In this document: piece by piece, positions 1 to 5,433 of the stretch
Numbering within the stretch: the stretch's first letter is position 1
Layout of the letters: the number at the start of each line of letters is the position of its first letter
From: Crocinitomicaceae bacterium
GTDB taxonomy: Bacteria; Bacteroidota; Bacteroidia; Flavobacteriales_D; Crocinitomicaceae
Length of the DNA: 5,433 nucleotides
Assembly (NCBI GenBank): GCA_023264075.1
Contig: JALQTG010000132.1
Coordinates: 1-5,433, forward strand
Direction of reading: 5' to 3'
Translations under genes and position numbers: made by a program
The notes under the pieces: generated by a model
What the model was told of the DNA's origin: nothing
Database searches by the model: none
What the model saw: only the letters and a program-made list of their open reading frames with translations

Positions 1-1759
1 CTTCCCTCAATTTAGCGCGAAGAATTTGCGGGTGATGAGTAGGTAAGGTATTTTCTTCATTCGCAAGTAACTCCTCGTACAACTTCTCACCTGGTCTTAA
101 CCCAGTTACCTTAATCTCTATATCTTTCCCTAATTCGAGGCCAGAAAGTTGAACCATTTTCTTAGCGAGATCAATGATCTTCACGGACTCCCCCATGTCA
201 AACACAAAAATCTCCCCTCCTTCTCCCATCGTTCCCGCTTCCAATACTAGTTGACAAGCTTCTGGTATCGTCATAAAAAAACGAGTCACATTTTCATCCG
301 TTACAGTAATTGGCCCCCCATTGGCAATTTGTTTTTTAAACAATGGAATTACAGATCCATTTGAACCGAGCACATTCCCAAATCGGGTGGTAATGTATTG
401 CGTAGTGAAATCATTGTTCTTCAACTGAGCATACATTTCAGCAATTCGCTTTGAAGCTCCCATTACATTGGTCGGATTCACGGCCTTGTCCGTTGAAATC
501 AACACAAATTTTTCTACTTGATATTCATCAGCCAAATCAATCAAGAGTTTTGATCCTTTCACATTGGTATGAATCGCTTCGGAAGGGTTCATTTCCATTA
601 ATGGAACGTGTTTGTATGCTGCAGCATGGAAAACAATCTGTGGCTGGAAGGTCCTAAAAACGTTCTCCATTCGATCCAATGAACGAATATCGCCAATGAC
701 TACTTCGATGTTCGAGGGATTACCATTCTGGACCAATTCAATGTGAAAATCATACAGCGCTGATTCAGCCTGATCAAGAAGTATAATTTTCTCAGGGTTG
801 TACTTGAGTAGTTGGCGCACTAACCCACTTCCAATAGAACCAGCCGCTCCAGTCACCAAAATTCTTTTCCCATTAATTTGGGCTTCCACTTTTTGTTGAT
901 CCAACACAATTGGATCTCTCCCCAAAAGCTCTTCTATGTTTACTTTTTGAATTTGCTTCACTGAGAATTCACCATTGATCCAACTTTTTAAATTGGGAAC
1001 GGTTTGTACAGTGACGTTATACTTCAAACATACATCCACCACTTTTCCCACTTTTGCCTTATCAGGGTGTTGAATTGCTACGATAAGTTCTTTGGGCTGA
1101 TAATCTTGAATCAACTTTTCAAGATCATCCGTATGATACACTGTTGTGCCTTCCAAGCGGTTGCCACTCAACTTTTTATTATCGTCGATAAAAGCTAAAA
1201 GCTCATAACCAAGTCGCGTATCACGCTCTAATGTTCGTTTCGTAATTAATCCAGAAACACCAGCACCATATATAATAATCGGTTTTTCTTCTCCTTTACC
1301 TTTTGTTGTCTCGTAATAAAACACCTTTACGGTAAATCGAAATCCTATTAATAACAAGATACTGGCTAAAAACTCCACAAAAAGCACCGACATTGGAAGC
1401 AGGTAGCGCTCATCATAGTAATGATATCGCACAAGACCAATAACCAAAATAATACTTGTTGAAACAGTTACGGCGAGAAAGATACGACGGATATCTTCAA
1501 AAGAAGTATATCGGATGAGGCCTTTATGAATCTTAAAAAGATAAAAAACACTCAGCTTTATGAGCAATATAAACGGTAGAGATATACGCAATACTTCCCA
1601 TTCCGTAATAATCTCAGAAATATTGGAGTATACATCAAAGCGAATCAAATAAGCCGCGAACAATGCACTTAGAGAAAGTACTAAGTCAACAACAATGATT
1701 ATCCAACGTGGAGTGCTCGTGGATGGAAGTGAAAATAACCGATTAAAATTAACTGCCAT
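1..1759 (-). CDS. Membrane-anchored nucleotide-sugar 4,6-dehydratase (WbpM/CapD/PglF family), 3' end off window
   Basis: Reading leftward from ATG at 1759, I translated 586 residues with no stop; the C-terminus lies beyond the left edge. Seen: four hydrophobic helices at about 19-40, 57-76, 92-111 and 120-141. A first nucleotide-binding fold follows (IIIYGAGVSG, G165-G170), then the family marker GRDP (280-283) and a second Rossmann fold with GAAGSIGS (304-311). Further motifs are FHAAAYKHVPLMEMNP (377-392), STDKAVNPTNVMGASKR (422-438), then RFGNVLGSNGSVIP. The usual SDR Tyr is Met433 (MxxxK, with Ser422 and Lys437), the altered Ser-Met-Lys triad known from WbpM. Known of the family: inner-membrane enzymes that convert UDP-GlcNAc to UDP-4-keto-6-deoxy-GlcNAc for O-antigen, capsule or glycoprotein sugars. 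Full members are about 600-650 residues, so little is missing. Inferred: it starts or belongs to a surface-polysaccharide locus to the left. The exact substrate and symbol cannot be fixed from sequence. Confidence in the family is very high. Confidence 0.96.
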   Translation of the reverse strand, partial: MAVNFNRLFSLPSTSTPRWIIIVVDLVLSLSALFAAYLIRFDVYSNISEIITEWEVLRISLPFILLIKLSVFYLFKIHKGLIRYTSFEDIRRIFLAVTVSTSIILVIGLVRYHYYDERYLLPMSVLFVEFLASILLLIGFRFTVKVFYYETTKGKGEEKPIIIYGAGVSGLITKRTLERDTRLGYELLAFIDDNKKLSGNRLEGTTVYHTDDLEKLIQDYQPKELIVAIQHPDKAKVGKVVDVCLKYNVTVQTVPNLKSWINGEFSVKQIQKVNIEELLGRDPIVLDQQKVEAQINGKRILVTGAAGSIGSGLVRQLLKYNPEKIILLDQAESALYDFHIELVQNGNPSNIEVVIGDIRSLDRMENVFRTFQPQIVFHAAAYKHVPLMEMNPSEAIHTNVKGSKLLIDLADEYQVEKFVLISTDKAVNPTNVMGASKRIAEMYAQLKNNDFTTQYITTRFGNVLGSNGSVIPLFKKQIANGGPITVTDENVTRFFMTIPEACQLVLEAGTMGEGGEIFVFDMGESVKIIDLAKKMVQLSGLELGKDIEIKVTGLRPGEKLYEELLANEENTLPTHHPQILRAKLRE

Positions 1760-1778
1760 TAATGGAGGTGAGTTTTTA

Positions 1779-1786
1779 CAAATATA
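1779..1786 (-). promoter_or_regulatory. Candidate -7 promoter box for the dehydratase gene
   Basis: On the minus strand this reads TATATTTG, an exact match to the Bacteroidota -7 consensus TAnnTTTG. It lies in the 41-bp gap between the SpoIID-like stop and the dehydratase ATG, with 19 nt between box and start codon. A TTTG lies 24 bp upstream inside the end of the SpoIID-like gene; that is somewhat wider than the usual spacing for the -33 element. The dehydratase may therefore have its own promoter as well as read-through from the upstream gene. Short motifs of this kind occur by chance in AT-rich DNA. Confidence 0.4.
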
Positions 1787-1800
1787 AGGTTAATTTCAGG

Positions 1801-2991
1801 TCAGAAATCCCAAATGTCGGTTGTTTTTTGATTGAAGAAAAGTTCTTGTTCCCGATTCACAAACTGCACTCCTTCAAAATAATGACTCAGAATCATTTTA
1901 TAATCGAACCCCTTGTTGGCCATACTCATCGCTCCCTCCTGACACATTCCAACACCATGTCCAAATCCTCGACCTTTCAACACGACCATCTCTCCATCCG
2001 GATAGCATGAAAAATAAGTTGACTTCAACTTAAAATGCTGACGAATGTCACGCAATGGTATACCCAGATGCGGACTTAAATAAAACACCTTTCTGTCTAA
2101 TTGCTCAAAGGTATATATGTTACTGCGATAAACAGAATCTTCAATGGGGAAAAAATAATTGTTCACTAAAAAATCGCGCCAGGCTTTCTTGGGTATTTCT
2201 TTTTCCCATGTGGCCTGTTTCGTATAGATGCAAAAAGTATCCTTAAAGGGCTGTAAGTATGGAATATTTTCCCTCCAAATGTAGTCCGCACTGCTTGTTT
2301 GACCTCCGCAATTGGCATGAAAAAATCCGCTCAGCATCTCCTCGGTGTCCTGATGAATCAAATAAACTCCATGCGTTGCTTCAACAGCAGTTCGAATCAA
2401 CGGTGTATAGCGCAATCCATGATGGTATGCTTGGCAATGTACTTCATCACACAAAGAAAATCCTTCACTGCGATGACGACTTTGATGCTTCAATGCATAG
2501 GTGCGGGACAAAACAGCTTGTGCTTTGTAATACTCTAAGTGTTTTCCTCCTCCGCCCTCGGATTCTACAACTCCAGCCAAATACTGATCAAGATCTAGTA
2601 TGTTAACAATGGTAATCCCTTTTGAAGCCGCTGTTACTGTAAACCCTCCTTGATACCTGCGTTCTTTGAGTACTGGCCACTTAGGGTGAAGACGCAAATG
2701 AGTACCGTTTTGCGTTGGAGACAGTCTTACGCGATTATACTCCCCTTTAAAAATAGTTCCATGGTACACTTCTACTTTTTGATCGCTGTTCCAATGAACG
2801 GAGACATAATCATTGGAGGTGATTGTTCCGAGCAAAGAGCTATCACCATAAATCTGATAACAACCATCATGGTGAGAAAAGTCAATTTTCGATATATTGT
2901 ATGCACGATAAACACCCACTTTTATCTCTTGAGCAATCACAGAGTTAACAAGCACAACAATTATCGCTATGGTCCAACGGAACAACTTCAC
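1801..2991 (-). CDS. Secreted SpoIID/LytB-domain protein (putative peptidoglycan lytic transglycosylase)
   Basis: This is a 396-residue protein starting at GTG (2989-2991). An in-frame TGA lies two codons upstream and no ATG lies near the N-terminus, so GTG gives the only start with a full signal peptide: K2, R5, a hydrophobic core, probable cleavage after VIA (residue 20). The SpoIID/LytB domain begins about residue 115. Seen: YLAGVVESEGGGG (137-149), where Glu145 aligns with the catalytic Glu of SpoIID. YYKAQAVLSRTYAL (154-167), CDEVHCQAYHHG (181-192), FFHANCGGQTSSADYIW (223-239) and GRGFGHGVGMCQEGA (340-354) follow; the last has Cys350 where Firmicute proteins have Ser. Known: SpoIID cleaves glycan strands stripped of stem peptides during sporulation. 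The domain is also widespread in non-sporulating bacteria, where its role is poorly defined. Inferred: a periplasmic enzyme acting on denuded peptidoglycan, perhaps in cell separation or envelope turnover. It is followed after 41 bp by a co-directional sugar dehydratase gene, so the two may be co-transcribed. Confidence 0.93.
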   Translation of the reverse strand: MKLFRWTIAIIVVLVNSVIAQEIKVGVYRAYNISKIDFSHHDGCYQIYGDSSLLGTITSNDYVSVHWNSDQKVEVYHGTIFKGEYNRVRLSPTQNGTHLRLHPKWPVLKERRYQGGFTVTAASKGITIVNILDLDQYLAGVVESEGGGGKHLEYYKAQAVLSRTYALKHQSRHRSEGFSLCDEVHCQAYHHGLRYTPLIRTAVEATHGVYLIHQDTEEMLSGFFHANCGGQTSSADYIWRENIPYLQPFKDTFCIYTKQATWEKEIPKKAWRDFLVNNYFFPIEDSVYRSNIYTFEQLDRKVFYLSPHLGIPLRDIRQHFKLKSTYFSCYPDGEMVVLKGRGFGHGVGMCQEGAMSMANKGFDYKMILSHYFEGVQFVNREQELFFNQKTTDIWDF

Positions 2992-2995
2992 ACTT

Positions 2996-3003
2996 CAAAA
3001 TTA
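2996..3003 (-). promoter_or_regulatory. Candidate -7 promoter box for the SpoIID-like gene, possibly leaderless
   Basis: On the minus strand this reads TAATTTTG, matching TAnnTTTG. Only AAGT separates it from the GTG start, so transcription would be expected to begin at or within a base or two of the start codon. The nearest TTG upstream is 15 bp away, shorter than ideal for a -33 element. No Shine-Dalgarno sequence is present upstream of this start, which fits a leaderless or weak-leader mode. The motif is short and unproven. Confidence 0.38.
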
Positions 3004-3019
3004 ATGGAGTTGAAAATTC

Positions 3020-3044
3020 AATACTTAGGTATTCAAAATACTTA
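3020..3044. repeat. Paired AATACTTA direct repeat with small inverted repeat in the divergent spacer
   Basis: AATACTTA occurs at 3020-3027 and again at 3037-3044, 17 bp apart start to start. Between them GTATT (3029-3033) forms an inverted repeat with AATAC (3020-3024) around a 4-nt centre TTAG. The cluster lies mid-way in the 121-bp spacer between two divergent genes, where an operator for a regulator would be expected. The stem is too short and AT-rich for a terminator. No known operator is recognised and chance is possible. The rest of the spacer shows only the two candidate promoter boxes at its edges. Confidence 0.3.
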
Positions 3045-3100
3045 TTAACAACAAGCATGCAATTGTTACTAAATGTATTTTCGTAACCGACAATAAAAGC

Positions 3101-3108
3101 TATATTTG
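3101..3108 (+). promoter_or_regulatory. Candidate -7 promoter box for the BatA-type gene, possibly leaderless
   Basis: TATATTTG matches the Bacteroidota -7 consensus TAnnTTTG. AGAC separates it from the ATG at 3113, the same 4-nt distance as on the opposite side of the spacer. A weak -33-like TTTTCG lies at 3078-3083, about 18 bp upstream. No purine-rich ribosome binding site can fit between box and ATG. The start codon itself is well supported by the family's N-terminal sequence, so the box position predicts a transcript with almost no leader. Confidence 0.45.
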
Positions 3109-3112
3109 AGAC

Positions 3113-5155
3113 ATGAAGTTTGCCCACCCGGAATTTCTTTATGCATTGTTGGTACTGATGATACCAATTCTCATTCATTTATTTAATTTCAGGAAATATA
3201 AAACACTTTACTTCTCAAGTTTGCAGTTTCTAAAGCAGGTGACTCAGCAAACTAAATCTACCCAAAAACTCAAACACTTTTTAGTCTTATTATCACGAAT
3301 TTCCGCATTCATTGCGTTAATCATCGCCTTTGCTCAACCTTATTGGCCGAATGCTTCAAGTAGTGCACCACATATTGCTGCCGTTCAGGCAATCTACATT
3401 GATAATTCCTTCTCAATGGAAGCTCGCGGAAGCAGTGGCAACCTCCTTTCGGAGGCCAAAGAATCTGCGCGTCAAATCATTCGCAATGCGCCTCTAGGAT
3501 CCCGTTTCATGATTGTTACGAATGAATTGTCAGGTCTTGAGCAACAAATTATATCACAAAAAGAAGCTTTAGAGCGTATAGACTATATTGAATTCTTTCC
3601 CCAACCGAAAGCAATGAGCACACCGTTAAATGCGATTCAAGCCTCTTTATCTAGAGAACTACAGTCGTTTTCAACACAATATATCCTATTGAGTGACTTT
3701 CAAAAAAGTACTTTTGAGTTAGAGGAGCTTGACATTGACTCCGCCGGAAGGTATTACCCTATCATTTTGGCGCGACAAGATGAAGAAAACATCTTTATCG
3801 ACTCTATTTGGTTCGATCAACCGTTACGGAAACTTAACTCTCCCAATAATCTAAATGTTCGAATTCAGAATCTAAGCCCTGCTGACTTATCCAATCTTGA
3901 ATTGAGACTTAAAGTGGACAACTATGAACGGCAAACCTTAGTCGACGTTCCTGCAAATGGAACTATTACTGCGCAATTCAATTACACTGACAAGTCCCCT
4001 GGTTGGAAATCGTGCCAGGTCGAAGTCAGCGATAAACAACTTTATTTTGACGATGCCTTCTATTTCTCCTACCTCGTAAAAGGAGAGACTAACGTCCTGA
4101 TAATTCGTGAAGAAAACTCCAGCAACAACCCACAAAAAGTATTTGAAACAGACAATTTTTTCAATGTAAAAACAGTTTTTGTAACTCAATTACAACAATC
4201 AGATGTGGCAGAAGCAGACGTAATTCTTGTAAATGGAATCAACTCATTTCCTTCCGGCTTAATCACGCTATTAGAAGGTGCTGTTGACAATCAATCATCG
4301 CTGCTTATCATCCCAGGAGAATCTGTAAACATCAACGAATATAATTCCGCTTTGACAACTTTTGACTTGCCAATCATTACGCAAAAAGCATCACAGAGTC
4401 TGCGACTCAGCACTATCAACTATGAAGATATTTTCTTTCAAGGAGTTTTTGATCGAAAACCAGACAAAATAAATCTCCCCGCTGTGCCTATTATTTATGG
4501 GAATTCTGCTACTTCTCGCTCAAATTACATTCCATTGGTGCAATTTGAAAACAATAATCCCTTACTCGTTCGTCACGGCGGAAATAAGAATGTATACATG
4601 TTATATACTGGATTGCAAGAGCAGTTCGGAAAGTTGGCGGAGCACATTCTCTTTAGTACGGTTGTATTAAGGGCAGCAGAAATGTCTGGTAGTGGAAATG
4701 AACTTTTCCTTTCTTTTGGAACGAATGCCTCTGCCTATGCAAAAAGACCATTGGGTTACCAAGGAGCTCTCTCTGTGCGCAATTCCGAAACTGAATTTAT
4801 TCCACCAGCTAATACCCGCAAAAATGTTGACCTACTAAGTTTTGATCAACTTGATGTTGGAGTGCCTATTTCGGCAGGTAACTACAGCATTTATGCCGGA
4901 GATGAATTTGTTAGAAGTATCGCACTCAATTATGATCGAGATGAATCGAATTCAACCTATTTTGACGCATCGGCAATTACTGCTGAACTTGATGATTTAG
5001 GCATTACTAATTATGTGATAAATGAAGTTAACACGATTACTGACATTGAACAATTAACACTTGAAAAACCGAAAGAATACTGGAGAATTCTTTTATTTTT
5101 GGCCTTGGCTTTCTTAGCCCTGGAAATGTTGCTCACCACATTTTGGAAAGTTTAA
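3113..5155 (+). CDS. BatA-type membrane protein with VWA domain (aerotolerance-regulator N-terminal family)
   Basis: This 680-residue protein starts with the typical BatA N-terminus: MKFAHPEFLYALLVLMIP, a first helix (about 6-24), a short basic cytosolic loop (FRKYKTLYFSSLQFLKQV) and a second helix (about 56-76). A von Willebrand factor A-like domain follows. Its metal site (MIDAS) looks complete: Asp97-x-Ser99-x-Ser101 (DNSFS), Thr170 in MSTPLNAI, and Asp195 in ILLSDFQ. Residues about 228-322 look like an Ig-type beta domain. About 326-402 (NVLIIREE, ADVILVNG, SLLIIPGES) resemble a class I glutamine-amidotransferase-like fold without an obvious catalytic Cys. The chain ends in a third helix (about 657-677). 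Predicted topology puts residues 77-656 in the periplasm. Known: Bat proteins were linked to aerotolerance in Bacteroides, but the biochemical role is unsettled. Inferred: a scaffold or sensor binding a partner through the MIDAS. It is larger than the roughly 330-residue core BatA and is not flanked by moxR or other bat genes here. The next gene starts 3 bp after its TAA. Confidence 0.93.
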   Translation: MKFAHPEFLYALLVLMIPILIHLFNFRKYKTLYFSSLQFLKQVTQQTKSTQKLKHFLVLLSRISAFIALIIAFAQPYWPNASSSAPHIAAVQAIYIDNSFSMEARGSSGNLLSEAKESARQIIRNAPLGSRFMIVTNELSGLEQQIISQKEALERIDYIEFFPQPKAMSTPLNAIQASLSRELQSFSTQYILLSDFQKSTFELEELDIDSAGRYYPIILARQDEENIFIDSIWFDQPLRKLNSPNNLNVRIQNLSPADLSNLELRLKVDNYERQTLVDVPANGTITAQFNYTDKSPGWKSCQVEVSDKQLYFDDAFYFSYLVKGETNVLIIREENSSNNPQKVFETDNFFNVKTVFVTQLQQSDVAEADVILVNGINSFPSGLITLLEGAVDNQSSLLIIPGESVNINEYNSALTTFDLPIITQKASQSLRLSTINYEDIFFQGVFDRKPDKINLPAVPIIYGNSATSRSNYIPLVQFENNNPLLVRHGGNKNVYMLYTGLQEQFGKLAEHILFSTVVLRAAEMSGSGNELFLSFGTNASAYAKRPLGYQGALSVRNSETEFIPPANTRKNVDLLSFDQLDVGVPISAGNYSIYAGDEFVRSIALNYDRDESNSTYFDASAITAELDDLGITNYVINEVNTITDIEQLTLEKPKEYWRILLFLALAFLALEMLLTTFWKV

Positions 5156-5158
5156 ACA

Positions 5159-5433
5159 ATGAAAATATTACTCAAAAACGCGCACGTTGTCGATTCAAGT
5201 TCTTCTTTTAACAGAAAACAAGTTGACGTATTGATCAATGACGGTATCATCGAGAAAATTGGAAGTAATTTAAAGGATGAGGATGCCAAAGAAATCATAC
5301 ATCCGAATTTACATATCTCTCAAGGGTGGGTAGACTTGAAAGCTAATTTTTGTGACCCAGGAGATGAACACAAAGAAGATATACAGTCAGGTTTGGACGC
5401 AGCAGCAGCAGGAGGCTATACGCACGTTGCAGT
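5159..5433 (+). CDS. Dihydroorotase-like protein (PyrC family), 5' part; metal ligands replaced, probably non-catalytic
   Basis: The first 91 codons are present; the gene runs off the right edge. The start MKILLKNAHVVDSSSSFNRK and the small beta domain VDVLINDGIIEKIGSN are typical of cyclic amidohydrolases. Dihydroorotases then have a strand reading roughly VDxHVHxREPG, whose two His bind zinc and whose Arg binds the substrate carboxylate. Here the strand is GWVDLKANFCDPGDEHKED (residues 57-75): Lys60 and Asn62 replace the two His, and Cys64 replaces Arg. The rest (SGLDAAAAGGYTHVAV) follows the family. It would be annotated as dihydroorotase by similarity, but the visible part argues against zinc-dependent activity. 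Known: inactive dihydroorotase homologues exist, such as the PyrC' subunit in Pseudomonas aspartate transcarbamoylase complexes. I recall similar His-less versions in other Bacteroidota. It begins 3 bp after the upstream stop, with a weak GGAAAG (5145-5150) 8 nt before the ATG, suggesting translational coupling to the BatA-type gene. Confidence 0.9.
   Translation, partial: MKILLKNAHVVDSSSSFNRKQVDVLINDGIIEKIGSNLKDEDAKEIIHPNLHISQGWVDLKANFCDPGDEHKEDIQSGLDAAAAGGYTHVA

Noticed and set aside
433..463. Loss of the catalytic Tyr in the dehydratase (Met433 in MxxxK)
   Set aside because: The Ser-Met-Lys arrangement is normal for the WbpM/CapD/PglF subfamily and does not indicate an inactive enzyme.
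1756..1765. Palindrome CCATTAATGG over the dehydratase start codon
   Set aside because: The same 10 bases occur at 595-604 inside the coding region of the same gene, and the related ATTAATGGAG recurs at 3000-3009. Short AT-rich palindromes like this are expected by chance, and no hairpin or operator is supported.
1764..1772. Strong Shine-Dalgarno-like GGAGGTGAG on the plus strand
   Set aside because: No start codon follows at a useful distance, the genes on both sides read the other way, and the first three genes here do not use such sites. It is the complement of the bases just before the dehydratase ATG.
1760..1800. Possible terminator between the SpoIID-like gene and the dehydratase gene
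   Set aside because: No GC-rich stem followed by a T run on the minus strand can be found in the 41 bp, so read-through remains likely.
2259..2606. 115-codon open frame on the plus strand
   Set aside because: It lies fully antisense to the well-supported SpoIID/LytB domain, its translation resembles nothing known, and overlapping plus-strand frames of similar quality are present. It is a shadow of the real gene.
2945..3178. 77-codon minus-strand open frame spanning the divergent spacer
   Set aside because: It overlaps the N-termini of both flanking genes, including the signal-peptide region of one and the first membrane helix of the other, and has no recognisable feature.

Overview
The window most likely comes from a member of the Bacteroidota, possibly the Flavobacteriales side. 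This placement rests on gene content and signals, not on a marker gene. The DNA is AT-rich, none of the first three genes has a Shine-Dalgarno sequence, and TAnnTTTG boxes (the Bacteroidota -7 promoter element) sit just upstream of them. A BatA/VWA membrane protein next to a dihydroorotase-like gene, and a SpoIID/LytB protein in an apparently non-sporulating lineage, also fit this phylum.

Layout: two genes read leftward and two read rightward from a 121-bp divergent spacer (2992-3112). Leftward come a secreted SpoIID/LytB-domain protein (1801-2991) and then, after 41 bp, a membrane-bound nucleotide-sugar 4,6-dehydratase of the WbpM/CapD/PglF type (1-1759). The dehydratase runs off the left edge without its last residues. 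Rightward come a 680-residue BatA-type membrane protein with a complete MIDAS (3113-5155) and, 3 bp later, the first 91 codons of a dihydroorotase homologue (5159-5433).

How the genes may work together: the leftward pair is cell-envelope related (peptidoglycan glycan-strand remodelling, and sugar supply for a surface polysaccharide or glycan). The rightward pair looks like a translationally coupled operon. Its second gene has a dihydroorotase fold signature but lacks the metal-binding HxH motif and the substrate-binding Arg, so it probably does not catalyse the pyrimidine step.

I see no tRNA, rRNA, CRISPR array, insertion sequence or phage gene, and no convincing hairpin terminator. Coding density is very high; the only non-coding stretches are 41, 121 and 3 bp. 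I do not see a clear new multi-gene system. The most interesting points are the pseudo-dihydroorotase coupled to a VWA membrane protein, and the two divergent promoter boxes each exactly 4 nt from a start codon, which suggests leaderless transcripts.
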